Shown here one piece after another: positions 12,290-22,205 of a DNA stretch of 64,000 bases; the stretch's first letter is position 1; every line of letters begins with the position of its first letter. A program made the position numbers and the translations under genes. The DNA is from Cristatella mucedo (taxonomy: Eukaryota > Bryozoa > Phylactolaemata > Cristatellidae), in the NCBI GenBank assembly GCA_009760855.2, contig WPIO01000009.1:8695001-8759000 (forward strand), written 5' to 3'. The notes beneath the pieces were generated by a model. The model was not told the origin of the DNA, made no database searches, and was given only the letters and a program-made list of their open reading frames with translations.

Positions 12290-12850
12290 CCAGTTGACGG
12301 CGCTGGATCGAATGCTACATCATATTTAATCAGTATGATTAATTATTATCATTATTATTTTATCATTATATTATTATATTTTATCAATCTTTAAATCATA
12401 GTTTATTTAATCCAAATCATATTTTATTGATTAAACTTAGCTGAAGGGAGCAATCTCGCCAGCACAAGGCCACGAGCAGGCCAGTGCGCCCGGATGTCGG
12501 CTGCGGAGCATTTTCAGACGGCGTCTCGTCAACGAACTGCAGCTCTTACTAGCTGGCCGGCCGGCCCGACCGGCATTGACGCTACGCACGTTAGTGCTCG
12601 ACTCGGTGAAACTAGTTTGGTTGATATGAGAAATTATCGGCCAGAGACGCGAGAGAGGCCAGCTCACGCGACTGTGACGACCGTGAATCGTACATTTTCC
12701 CAAAGGTTGTTAACAACAAATTGCCCCGTGGAAGCGCTGCGTCGTGCAAAAACTCGACCATCAGGCTTTTCTACGTCGCGCAAAGTCGCCTCAAGGCGAG
12801 GCAGCGGCAGTCTCCTTATAAAGACACGCGTTGCAGCCGAGGCTCGCAGA
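12290..12850. other. AT-rich patch then GC-rich sequence, no gene recognised
   Basis: 12320-12430 is AT-rich with ATT/TTA runs. From about 12480 the base composition shifts to GC-rich, with overlapping uninformative frames on both strands. Confidence 0.45.
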
Positions 12851-12859
12851 GTAATGTGC

Positions 12860-13005
12860 CCTGGTCTGGCTGGCGCCAGGGATTGAAGGTACTCTCGCCT
12901 TTGACGACAGAGGTCGTGGGCTCGAGCCGTGCGGCACGTGTGAAGCACCTGGTTAGAGATTCTCTAGTTCTCGCAGTTATTCGCTATGCGAATATGAATT
13001 ACATT
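12860..13005 (+). mobile_element. SINE-1 (tRNA-derived)
   Basis: A degraded box A region is followed by AGGTCGTGGGCTCGAGCC (box B-like, about 12912-12929). The family tail GTGAAGCACCTGG...TTCTCTAGTT... comes next and ends near TATGAATTAC. Compare 39.78-39.91 kb. Confidence 0.75.
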
Positions 13006-13725
13006 TTGTATTGGCCGAAGGCGCCGGGTGCCTGTGCAGGGCTGCAAAAATAACCGCTTCAGCATCCGTCCGGGTGTTCCGCTCGGATGTTCACTCCGAT
13101 TTTTGCAATTTCGGGAGACCATTAGTGGACAACGGAGCCTCCAGCGACGATTCGGTGAACTCGAGCGCTCGGTGCTCGGACCCAAATCTTAACGAGAGCA
13201 CTGCCACGTGACCGCCTGTCTAGATAGCCGGTCCGACGCAAGCAAGGCCTTCGGTGCGTCTGATGGGAAAGAGGACGTGTGGCTGCCGAACGCTGGCCCT
13301 CTGCGAACGGTCAGTGCAGCCGCGACTATTCCGCAGAATGCACGCCGGTTGTAGTCGAGAGCGCGTACTCCTTAAAGGGGCGACCGATTAAGACTCTAAC
13401 TGGCTCCTCGCCTCCGCGTACAGAGAGCGACTGCTCAAGTCAAGCGGATATCGTGCAATACCATGCAGCGTCATATTTGGGGTCCAAGAACTGGCAGTGC
13501 CGGCCAGGCCAGCCTCATACGCTATGTCGGAGGCGGACAATCTAGAGTCATTGGTCTACCACTGGTGCGGAGTGATTCGTAATCAGGGAAATGTTTCTAA
13601 AAAATTTCTCCTGAGGACTTAGCGCTTCGAGCGCTGTCCTGGGATGAATGAGAATGGGCTGTGCGTTTCCTGGCAGTTCACTCTTATCTCGAGGTCCTGC
13701 AATTTCAGTCGTAGCCAAAGTCAAA

Positions 13726-13892
13726 GCTCTTTTGGCTCAGGGGTTAAGCTACACGCCTTTAATGATCGAGGTCAAAGTGAATGTGTCGGTTTACCGAGGT
13801 TGTAGGCTCGTGCCCCGTGGCGTATGTAAAGCGCCTGAATATTACAAAATAATACATTGGGTTCTCTTAGGGCACTATATACTTGAATAATA
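13726..13892 (+). mobile_element. SINE-1 (tRNA-derived), with disrupted tail
   Basis: TTTGGCTCAGGGGTTAAGCT resembles the head, and GTTGTAGGCTCGTGCCCCG is a mutated box B. The tail GTAAAGCGCCTGAATA carries about 18 bp of AT-rich extra sequence before GGGTTCTCTTAGGGC. The end is ACTATATACTTGAATAA. Confidence 0.7.
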
Positions 13893-14016
13893 TTACTTTT
13901 TAGTTATATCTCTAATGAAGTCACTGTGGCACCGGAGTGCCAAGTATTATAAGAATCTCTCTTCGCCGTTACATCTGTCCGTTCACTAGATATATAGGAG
14001 CAAATTTTCGTTATTA

Positions 14017-14130
14017 ATAATAATAGTAATCATATATTTGTATAACGTCCTCAGAGAACTTAATCTCTTTCTGTGCACTTTACATTTTCTATATAGGAAG
14101 CATAATTTAATTGTTCTCACTTGTCAGCTC
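14017..14130 (-). mobile_element. L2-B tail fragment
   Basis: The reverse complement gives GTAAAGTGCACAGAAAGAG, then TTAAGTTCTCTGAGGACG and an (ATT)-like end at 14017-14033. It is diverged and short. Confidence 0.75.
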
Positions 14131-15810
14131 TTTACTTTGTTAGCATATATACCAATATATATGACTAATATTTTTGTAGAATGAATGAATAACTAGTAGA
14201 AAGTTAGCCGATGGGCTGAATACTCGATTTATTCTTTTAGTTCGGTCCGTACTTGCACTTTTGGAGCATTTCTCAATCGTCTAATTTCCTAATTGCCTTC
14301 GAGTTTAATGACGTTAGTCGCCGGAGATATGTAAAACCTCTAGGGAAGTTCTTGAAGCGTGACGTTTTCTTTGTCGGTGATGGCTGCGTCGCACAAAATA
14401 AATTAGGATGAGCTATGCAAGTAGGGCATCGTGACAACGCTGACGCGACAAGAAAAAATTTGATGATAAACTGGCTTACTATATAAGAGCCCTAAGTGAA
14501 GTCGACGCGCTGCTTTCCGACTTGTAAGAGCACTCTAGACTGCTTCAGAGGATTGCTAAATGCGAAATCAGTAGCGTGCGCCCTCAAAAATAGCAATTAC
14601 TGTTGTATGGGAATATCATTTGGTCATCTAAAACAAAGCTATCGTATTGCGTACAAGGGTTTTTAGCGAACCTCAAAAACAGAGAAAGTAGCATGCCATG
14701 CAGAAGCCTATACTTGTATATGCAATGTAATTTAAAAATAAGGTAAGTTAGATAGAGCATTTACAAATTTCTCTTACCTGGGTAGGAGTCAAAACAGTTG
14801 GCGGCACGGCATTGCATTCATGGGTGACCCGTTTGCATGGCAGTATATTTTTCGCTAATAACTCACATGTATTCGTCGGGATCTGTAACTAGAGGTTTAC
14901 ATCTAAATTGTTGGCTGACCTTATGATATGTCAGATGGGAGAGAAGACTGCGGTGCTAATTTACGTCGCGGGGCTGATTTTTTTGGCTGCTACTAGGATA
15001 ACGGTTCTTTTTGCAGATGCTCGTCGACGAAGCTTCTAATAACTAAGTTTGGAAGATGACGTGCTCAGGAATCCAGGAATTATTAATGCCCATGCTCATT
15101 AAGTTACGTGACGACAGGGTTCAGCTCTTGTAAGGAACTATGCCAAAATGTAATGCAGAACGTCCCTTAAAGCTCACATCCTTAATGCTCATCTTGAGAA
15201 ATTCTAGAGGAACTCGGAAAGCTACTCAGAGGAACAAGACGAGCACTCTGAAATCACGTGACGGTGAAGGTCATTTGTGTGCGACGTCAAAGTAAATGCA
15301 TGTTCACTTTGCTTCAGTGGCAGTTCATTCTGACTAAATGTGAACCTGAAAAGACCAATTAATGAATATTCTTATTGGAAATGGAATGATTTCATGTTAA
15401 TCCTTGTTCAGGTCAAACAAGCACAGTTTTTTAGGAAGCAATTGGGATTTTTCTATTTCCGAGGCATAAGTAATTAGGAAATACCGCATATTTCCCGACG
15501 ATAAACTGTGCTACACAGTGTATTTAGACTTTATTTCTATACTTCTGAGGCTGAAAAATTGGGAAATACTACTTACTACCCGAAAAAAAATATGCTACAC
15601 AGTATTTTTCGAATGTTTGCAGCGGAATGGGTGTGGTCCCGAAAGTACATTTCATGGATCTTTTGATATGTATGTGTGTACGTCTGTAAATTGCTTGAAT
15701 TCTTATGTGCGGGAACGCTTCGGGATGTACGATCATTTACTCAGTCCACTGCTGACCAGCGGGCATTCTACGATGCTGGCATGAGTAATGGAGTGTAGTG
15801 CGTATTGCAC
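14131..15810. other. No gene recognised, AT-leaning unique sequence
   Basis: About 1.7 kb without recognisable repeat or domain. An 88-codon frame at 15518-15784 has no evident homology. The word GCTACACAGT occurs at about 15510 and again at about 15593, but the flanks do not repeat. Confidence 0.5.
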
Positions 15811-15817
15811 AGCCGCT

Positions 15818-16305
15818 ATGACTAAGCGGGTGTTACCTACGTGAGGTTTCTATGGCGAACTCTAAGCCTAAGAGGATTTCGGTTGTTCGTGAGGCAGCCA
15901 AACACTTTCATCTCACTCAACAGAGAGAAATAAAGACATAGCTGAGTCAGAAGGGCACTTGAGACAGTGAGTAGCATGGTCGTAGCGGCTCAGGATGGCT
16001 GGAAAGATTGTGCCGCAGTCGCAAGCAGGAGATTAGATGTCGTCTCGTAAGATTTGTGGGAGCGAGTAGCGAGCAGTCTGGGACCTGCAGAGGAAACGCT
16101 CCTCTTGCCAATGATCTTTAAGCCTAGGGCGGTTAATATATCGCCATAAATCTGGCGGTTAATATATCGCCCCGTCCATTGAGGACCCGAGGGCGGGCGG
16201 GCGCGAGGAGGCTGAAACTGGTGCATGCTGCAGCAGCTCAGCTAAGAATGAAGGAGTCGAGCCGTGGCCGGGCCGTATGGATCAGGGTAAGGATTCTTTA
16301 TGCCC
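15818..16305 (-). mobile_element. L2-A 3-prime part
   Basis: In reverse complement it matches the L2-A 3-prime UTR (GTAGCC..., TTGCGTGAGA-like and the GCGCACTCACAGCCTAAG equivalent). The C-terminal ORF2 follows, with SSAGPRL-like and HQFQPPRA-like residues on the minus strand near 16090 and 16225. It contains a local duplication of GGCGGTTAATATATCGCC at about 16127-16171. Confidence 0.8.
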
Positions 16306-16673
16306 TATATCCGTCGATCGACTGGTGCCATCGAAGCCCCTTCACGTGACTGCGTGCGCGTGCTTGCATGCGCTCGCAGCGTGTCCGCTGGTGACTCGGT
16401 GACGAGCTCGCTACGGGCAAGAATCAGTCAAGGTCAGGAAGGGGCGGCAAAGAAGTCGCCAGCACAGTACAATGTCGCAGCGAGAACACGTCACAGTGCT
16501 GCTCTCTGCGAAGGCTTCGCAGCTCGCTTAGTTAGCTACAGTGACGAGCGGTGGGACGCGCACGTAGCTGTCGCGGCTAGAAAGACCGGACGTGCATCAG
16601 ACGGCATCGGCCTTCCGAATGCCGCTGCGTGAACATACGCCGCAGCACTTCAAAGAGCTTGGCGATGCCCATT

Positions 16674-16872
16674 AGAGAGAGAGAGAGAGGGGGAGAGGGA
16701 GAAAGAGGGAGGGAGAGAGGGAGAGAGAGGGAGGGAGAGAGGGAGAGAGGGAGGGAGGGAGGGAGGGAGGGAGGGAGGGAGGGAGGGAGGGAGGGAGGGA
16801 GGAAGGGAGGGAGGGAGGGAGGGAAGGAGACACACACACACAGAGGGAGAGAGAGAGGGAGAGAGAGAGACG
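16674..16872. repeat. (GA)n/(GGGA)n microsatellite
   Basis: GA and GGGA units with a short (CA)n patch at 16830-16841. Both-strand frames through it are artefacts. Confidence 0.95.
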
Positions 16873-16919
16873 TTGGGTTCCAAGTAGAGTACCTAGAATT
16901 GTCGCACGTATGTTTTAAT

Positions 16920-17518
16920 AGTGATAATAATAGTACCTTTGCTTTAGCGCTCTCAGAGAACCTAATCTCTTTCTAGGCACTTTACATATGCTGCAAAGGA
17001 AGCATGATCGAATGGTTAGTGGTAGCACGCTCAATTACAACAAGCATATCATGGTTAGAGGTGACATGCACAGGTTCGGCATGCAAATATGGTTAGTAGC
17101 AGTGTGCACGGTGTCAGCATGCATAAGCATGCAAACGACAAATCACGTGGACCAAATTAATGCTGCGATAAATAGACGCATTTTTAGCTTCTTTTAAACG
17201 TCGTCAAGTCAGGGGATGTCGTGAAGCCAGTCAGAAATGAGTTCCAGGCGTTGGGAGCATACGAACTAAAAGTGCCGTCTCCAAACGATCTGAGGTTCAA
17301 ACGATGTACAGTCGACTCCGCTTGTAAGAATACGCTTGGGCCGGCAAATGGCCATTCTTATAGGCGGAGTATTCTCATATATGAAGTGAGACTAGTGCTA
17401 GAGCAAATCTGGGATGCGGAACGACCTTCAACGCGGAGTTGACTGTTTAAGTAAACGATTTCATCCCGAAAAGCGGGTGGCACGAAAACTAGCCTGGCGG
17501 GGATTATAGATCTGACGG
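16920..17518 (-). mobile_element. L2-B copy, part 1 (hosts a MITE)
   Basis: The reverse complement carries the tail (AGAAAGAGATT...), the full 3-prime UTR and the start of the ORF2 C-terminus. It is interrupted at 17309-17445 by a MITE and at 17519 by an LTR element. It continues at 19169. Confidence 0.9.
17309..17445. mobile_element. 137-bp MITE with CAGT termini (pogo/Tc1-mariner-like)
   Basis: CAGTCGACTCCGC at 17309-17321 is matched in inverse at 17433-17445 (12 of 13). The left flank is TA. The right flank TTTA is compatible with a mutated TA target duplication. An inner inverted repeat, CTCCGC...AAGAAT against ATTCTTA..GGCGGAG, makes the left half itself palindromic. It sits inside the L2-B sequence, whose flanks join sensibly if it is removed. 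Confidence 0.75.
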
Positions 17519-17668
17519 CGTTGGGTCTGGCGAGAACAGCGGACCCACTTGCAGCAGCTGCTTCCAGGTCCGCGTGCCGGCCGTGCGGCCCGGTTTTGCG
17601 TTTCCTCAATAAACGGCATCTGCCTGAGTCGTCTTGGCCCGTGCGCGACTGCCCGCACAAACACAACA
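17519..17668 (+). mobile_element. Left LTR (150 bp) of a gag-only LTR retrotransposon
   Basis: It is the same length as 19019-19168 and nearly identical over it. The ends are (C)GTTGGGTCTGG...ACACAACA. The right LTR starts TGTTG, so the canonical TG...CA is altered here to CG. AATAAA at about 17608 fits a polyadenylation signal in the R region. Confidence 0.85.
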
Positions 17669-17669
17669 G

Positions 17670-17681
17670 TGGCGACGAGAA
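17670..17681 (+). promoter_or_regulatory. Candidate tRNA primer-binding site
   Basis: TGGCGACGAGAA begins with TGG, as expected for pairing to a tRNA 3-prime CCA end. It sits directly after the left LTR and overlaps the first base of the gag ATG. Confidence 0.6.
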
Positions 17682-18142
17682 TGGAATTTGAACGAAAAGC
17701 TGCGTGTTATACGGCCGGATCTGATATGATAGCTCCACCAGCGTCGGGCGAGCAGACGTACGCAGACTACGCTTCAATCGCTGCGAGGTTGTGCCTCTAG
17801 AAACATTTTTCTGAAGAGTCCCGACGAAGGGCAATGCTGCTAAGTATCCTTCCGACTAAGGGGTACTCCATGCTAAAGCTGGAGGTAGCTCCACGTAAAC
17901 CGGCGAAACTCCAGCTACAGGACCTTGCTGCACTTGTCAGGAGGATCCTTCCTCCTTCCTCTACCTCTGTTCCTGATGTGTGCTACATGTGCGGTGGAAA
18001 TTCCTGCTCAGACCGCATCTGCTTCGCGCTAGCTTCGACGCTAACTCGAGTTATGCGACACATTTGTTGGCGCCTTAAATTTCTAGGCCACAAGCGCCTG
18101 CCACAACAATTTCAGAGCGGCAGCAGGTGGCAGCGGCAGTGA
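17681..18142 (+). pseudogene. LTR-element gag, internally deleted and frameshifted
   Basis: An ATG at 17681 opens a 39-codon frame (MEFERKAACY...) that stops at 17800. A second frame, 17834-18142, reads LLSILPTKGYSMLKLEVAP and then KLQLQDLAALV, like the capsid segment of Ty3/gypsy Gag. It then jumps directly to CYMCGGNSC and a degraded second knuckle, ICWRLKFLGHK. Most of the capsid is therefore missing. Gag would package RNA into virus-like particles in the cytoplasm; this copy cannot make a normal protein. Confidence 0.65.
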
Positions 18143-18501
18143 AGGAGCAGCCTGCGGCTTTTTTCCTGGCGGCCTTTGAAGTATCGGCTGCCTCGGAGTC
18201 GACGGCTTTCGAGGAGGCGGAGGATGTCGCCCACGAAGTGCTAGGGGTCCGCGAAACGGCGATCCGCAAGGAGATGACCGATAAGATGGCGCCGATCCAC
18301 GAGCTGGCGGCCCGGAAGACGCCGGTCAGCGAAACTGCTCGTTGCCAGATGACCGCAGAGATCCGCGAGAGGACAGCGGCGGTGGAGGCCACCGAGGAGG
18401 TCACTGAGACGGCGCCGGTGACGGGCAGTTTTACCGCGTTGACAACGGCCAGCCCTTCGACGATGACAAGCCCCGAGACACCGCCAGGTGCTAGGCCGTG
18501 A
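18127..18501 (+). other. Ala/Thr/Glu-rich open frame within the LTR element
   Basis: 124 codons of low-complexity A, T, E and S with no recognised domain. An unrelated frame on the opposite strand spans 18075-18815. The GC-rich sequence continues at 18537-18660 with imperfect reiteration of a CGGTC..GCTGCG..CTACGAC motif. It may be filler acquired by the element rather than a gene. Confidence 0.3.
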
Positions 18502-19007
18502 CTACTGTCAGCACTGCACGCGCCAGCGCGGCCGCTCCGGCTAGTAGCTTCTGCGCCGGTCAGTGCTGCTACGTCGGTCTGCGCTGCGACTACGACAACG
18601 ACTACGACACCGGTCTGTGCTGCGATCACGACGCCGGCCAGCGCTGCGACTACGACGGGCGATGTAAAAGCAGTCACCAAAGCGACGGAGACCGCCAAAA
18701 CCCGTGCGGCAGAGGAAGGAGGCACGCGCCTACTCTCCGGTTGTGGGAAAAGGGTGCCGGCTATGCCCCAGCGGTGGCTTAAAGCTGGTGGCCATCGCAT
18801 CAAGCTGGTCACCAAAGGCCGTGGTTTGGTGCGCCTCCTACGAGCAGATGTCGCGTAGCCTCTAATCCAATGAGGTCATTTTTTGCACCTGACACAAATT
18901 CGTGCTGTCTTGCGATTTTCTCCAACTTGCCATTGCATGCTGTAATGAGCTTCTCGCATGTTTGGCTATACTTTCAGAAGCCGACCGAGTCTCAGTCAGC
19001 TTTTCAC

Positions 19008-19018
19008 GGAAGAGAGGA
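19008..19018 (+). promoter_or_regulatory. Polypurine tract of LTR element
   Basis: GGAAGAGAGGA lies directly upstream of the right LTR, the expected position for plus-strand DNA priming. Confidence 0.6.
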
Positions 19019-19168
19019 TGTTGGGTCTGGCGAGAACAGCGGACGCACTTGCAGCAGCTGCTTCCAGGCCCTCGTGCTGGCCATGCGGCTCGGTCCCACG
19101 TTCCCTAAATAAACGGCATCTGGCTGAGCCGTCTTGATCTGTTTGCGACTGCCCGCACAAGCACAACA
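19019..19168 (+). mobile_element. Right LTR (150 bp)
   Basis: Starts TGTTGGGTCTGG and ends GCACAACA, giving short TGTTG...CAACA inverted ends. AATAAA at 19109-19114 matches the left LTR position. Confidence 0.88.
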
Positions 19169-19405
19169 GATAGGCATGCTGGAGCCAAACAATGAAGGAA
19201 CCTAAAAGTGAGTGACAGAACCTTGAAGTCAATGCGCTGCTTGACTGCTAGCCAGTGCATGTCAGCTACAAGTACTGTGATGTGGCAACTACGACGCTCC
19301 CGACAGACAAACCTAGCTGCAGACTTTTGCACCAGCTGCACGTGCCTGATTGCGCAATTCGGTAGACCGGCAAGCAGTGAGTTACAGAATTCGAGAGGTC
19401 GAGAC
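19169..19405 (-). mobile_element. L2-B copy, part 2
   Basis: Resumes the ORF2 C-terminus interrupted at 17518. The minus strand gives QKSAARFVCRERRSCHI and LVADMHWLAVKQRIDFKVL. It ends at about 19405, next to a perfect hairpin. Confidence 0.9.
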
Positions 19406-19408
19406 GTT

Positions 19409-19442
19409 CGAGCTACGCGTCGAAGCGTCGACGCGTAGCTCG
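19409..19442. repeat. Perfect 15-bp hairpin
   Basis: CGAGCTACGCGTCGA (19409-19423) is followed by a 4-base loop AGCG and then the exact reverse complement (19428-19442). Confidence 0.95.
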
Positions 19443-20340
19443 ACGTAATGCTGCTGCTCCTGAGCGGCTGCTCGACCCTTCAGAGCTGCAGCCCTCGCGC
19501 ACCTCGCGCACGCGCCGAATGCGAAGCTTCCACTTCAGCTTCCGCTTCGTGACAGCTTCCGCTTCCGCGGCGCTCGAGCTCAGCTTACGCTCGCTGCGTG
19601 CACTCAGCTCGGAACCACGAGCGAGCTCGCGCGAGCGAGCGTTGCGGGTGCCAATCTCTGTCGGGATGGATCGTTCGATTAGCTCAGGGAAATCTACTGG
19701 CCACCTCTTCCCGCCGCGACTACGCCGCGATCACTTGCGACGAGCCGTCGCTAAGCGATGCCGATTCGGCGCCTTCGCAGTGACTATAGACAGAAGGAAA
19801 GAAAGGCGAGCCGATCCAACGGCCCCCCCCCCCCGTGTATCTAGTGGCAGGCGAGTCCTGACGCCTATCGCCGCGGCCTGTAGTGGGCGACAAAGGATCG
19901 CCCGCCGCACGACTCAAAGAACGTAAGACCTGGGTCGTGAAGAGCGAGCACCTTGGCTCCAAAGTCAAGGTCAAGGTCAAGCAAGAAAGACCCCCTGGGG
20001 CCTAATACTCCGAACGAATGGCGAGCGCCGCGTGCGTGCGTTCGACCTTGCACTGTCGCGGACAGCGAGCAAACTTCTAAACATTGAGCAATGCCTGGGC
20101 GGCGGCGGCGGTGGAGGTTTGCACTCCTGCGGTCTATTGTGCTATTTATAAGCGGACGAACAGATGTCGCGCTCGTTTTCTCTGACTGCGGTCCGTAATT
20201 CCGAGCCATTCCGCACTTCGGAATGCCGCGAAGCGGCGCAGCAGCAGCAGCCGCTCTCCCTCTCGTCAATAGACGCCTCGAAGGCGGCGTCGGGCCTTTC
20301 CGCTTTTTGATTACCCGGGATCGAGACGGCGCCGAAGCAC
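19443..20340. other. GC-rich region, no gene recognised
   Basis: GC/CpG-rich with overlapping frames on both strands, a C10 run at about 19824 and a CGG run at about 20099. It may be a second CpG island; no domain or splice structure is convincing. Confidence 0.35.
19868..19960 (-). mobile_element. SINE-2 fragment
   Basis: The minus strand preserves GAGCCAAGGTGCTCGCTCTT (head) and GGGCGATCCTTTGTCGCCC (body start). The box B is damaged. Confidence 0.55.
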
Positions 20341-20682
20341 TAGCCGTTGGCGACGACTGAGCCCGCGGTCGTTGGCTGGCTCCTTGGAACGTTCCGCGCT
20401 CCGAGGACGTGCGGCGGAAGTGCTACACTTCCAATCAGCTCTCGCTCACTGGCTGAGTGGCGGCGTCGCAGAGGAGTCGTGTATTTAGAGAATGCGACTT
20501 TCAGTAGACGCACATGTGCTCGCACGAACGCGCACGCTTTTTAGTCGTAGCATTGAAAAAAAAAAAGATGTCCAGCGCCTTGCCGAGAAATGGAAAGCGC
20601 CGGTTCGCCACGGTGGGCCGGAATCCGCCAAAGAGAGCTCTCGCAATCTGTAGACTCAGACGAGCGATAATAGGGATGATAA

Positions 20683-20768
20683 CAATGCTTAACTTGATAG
20701 AGCGCCCTCGGAGAACTCAATCACTTTCTAGGCGCTTTACATTTGCTGCAAAGGGAGACCAGCGAGGT
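20683..20768 (-). mobile_element. L2-B tail fragment
   Basis: The reverse complement gives GCAAATGTAAAGCGCCTAG, then TTGAGTTCTCCGAGGGCGC and CTATCAAGTT. About 80 bp are retained. Confidence 0.85.
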
Positions 20769-21155
20769 GCGCTAGCTGGTAGCGGTGCGTCAGCAATTAG
20801 GCGGCAACTCGAGGAAAGTAGGGAGATGATAAAAAAAGGACTCCTCCAGTCTGCCGTTCGCGTTGATAGTTGCTCAGCCCGAGTCGGCAGATACTCTCTA
20901 GCGCACGCACTTTAAGCAAAAATTTAAAAAGTAGCTTTCTTACTGACGATTGACCCGTGAAATTGATAATTCGATCAAAAACTTTGATATACGTTTCATT
21001 GCTATCATCAATTTTCATCACTTTAATTCACAATTGCCACCGCAAACCACTCGCTTGTACGCGCTCAAATCGATCAACTACGATGTAAAGGAAAGCAAAG
21101 TTTCTTACTTTACTATGGTGTACGAACAGTGTGAAGGGAATAGCTGAGAAATTTT

Positions 21156-21192
21156 AGAGAGACAGAGACAGAGACAGAGACAGAGAGAGAGA
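21156..21192. repeat. (GACAGA)n microsatellite
   Basis: Repeated AGAGACAGAGACAG units ending in (GA)n. Confidence 0.9.
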
Positions 21193-21914
21193 GGCCAATC
21201 CACCACGGTAAATTTAATTCCTGGCTCGGGTTTTGCAAGCTTACCGCGCGTAGCAGCAGTGCCAAAATGAAGGTAGGTCAGACATTGTGCTAGCATTGTG
21301 TTATGGACAGCAGCTACGTAATTTACAGCAGCCGCCGAATGCATCTTTCGCGACATGCGGTGGTCATATACGCGTCGAGTACAAGTGTCGCAGCGACGGT
21401 GACGGCGCGGTGAGAAAAATTGCGCGCTCGCGGCATTTTCTAAGCGCACAGAACGTACCACCACATTAGATGCCCCGACGGCCGAACGGCCAGCGAGTGA
21501 GCGATGGCCGACGGATCCGAGCTGTCGTCTTTTACTTACGCACCAGTATCTTGTACGTCGCATCGCACGTTCCGTTGCATCGTATTATCGTTACTTTGAA
21601 TTTTATTTCACATCCACTAAACATTCTACAGCCTGAAGACCTGTACGCAAACACCGTTTCCAGAAAGTTTGGCTTGCTTGCCGAGTATCGCCATCACTAG
21701 TCATCCACAGCTCCGGTGTGAGAAATTCACGAAATTCGCTAGGAATCGACGACATGAAATATTGATTGATTTGTATTCATTTATTTTATTTTTATACAAT
21801 CAAGTATTCAGTTTTAGGGAGAAATTCATTAGCGGTACCACAAAAAAGTAGGATTTGTATGCAGAAGGAAGGCCTGCGGCTACGCTTTCATGTTCGTCTC
21901 GGTTTGCTTACCTG

Positions 21915-22205
21915 TTGCGTCATCGCGTAGCGACTTCTACTCTCCTGATGCCGACTTTGGCACGTCCTTTCGAGCCGCCTTGAGCTGCCAGTTCTACGCT
22001 ACGCACCACCTCAATTGCCCTCCTAACTCAGCTACACTTCTCACTTTCTCTTTATTGCACGAGATCAAGTCTGTTGGCTACCGAATGCGTACCGAAAGCC
22101 GCTGAAAGGCTGCTGTGATTGTGCTCTTTTGAAGACTTTCCCACGTAACACCTACTCGGTCTTTGTGGCTTTGTAGAGTTAAATACGGAGGTACACTACG
22201 TCGGG
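21915..22205 (+). mobile_element. L2-A 3-prime end
   Basis: Matches the L2-A terminus: CTTCTACTCTCCTGATGCCG, the CTCAATTGCCCTCCTAACTC block, CGAATGCGTACCGAAAGCCG, and an end near ACGGAGGTACACTACG. The last ORF2 codons are present but frame-broken. Confidence 0.85.

Larger units (their letters stand above)
17519..19168 (+). mobile_element. Non-autonomous LTR retrotransposon, 1.65 kb, gag remnant only
   Basis: Two 150-bp LTRs flank 1,350 bp. A primer-binding-site candidate TGGCGACGAGAA begins 2 bp after the left LTR (17670-17681). A polypurine tract GGAAGAGAGGA lies immediately before the right LTR (about 19008-19018). The interior has gag-like capsid and zinc-knuckle sequence, but I see no protease, RT, RNase H or integrase. 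The layout fits a deletion derivative of a Ty3/gypsy-type element. It lies inside an L2-B copy, so it is younger than that copy. A clean target duplication is not evident. Confidence 0.85.

Noticed and set aside
18075-18815. 246-codon minus-strand Ala/Val/Ser-rich frame
   Set aside because: Lies antisense within the LTR element over GC-rich sequence, with no domain or start context.
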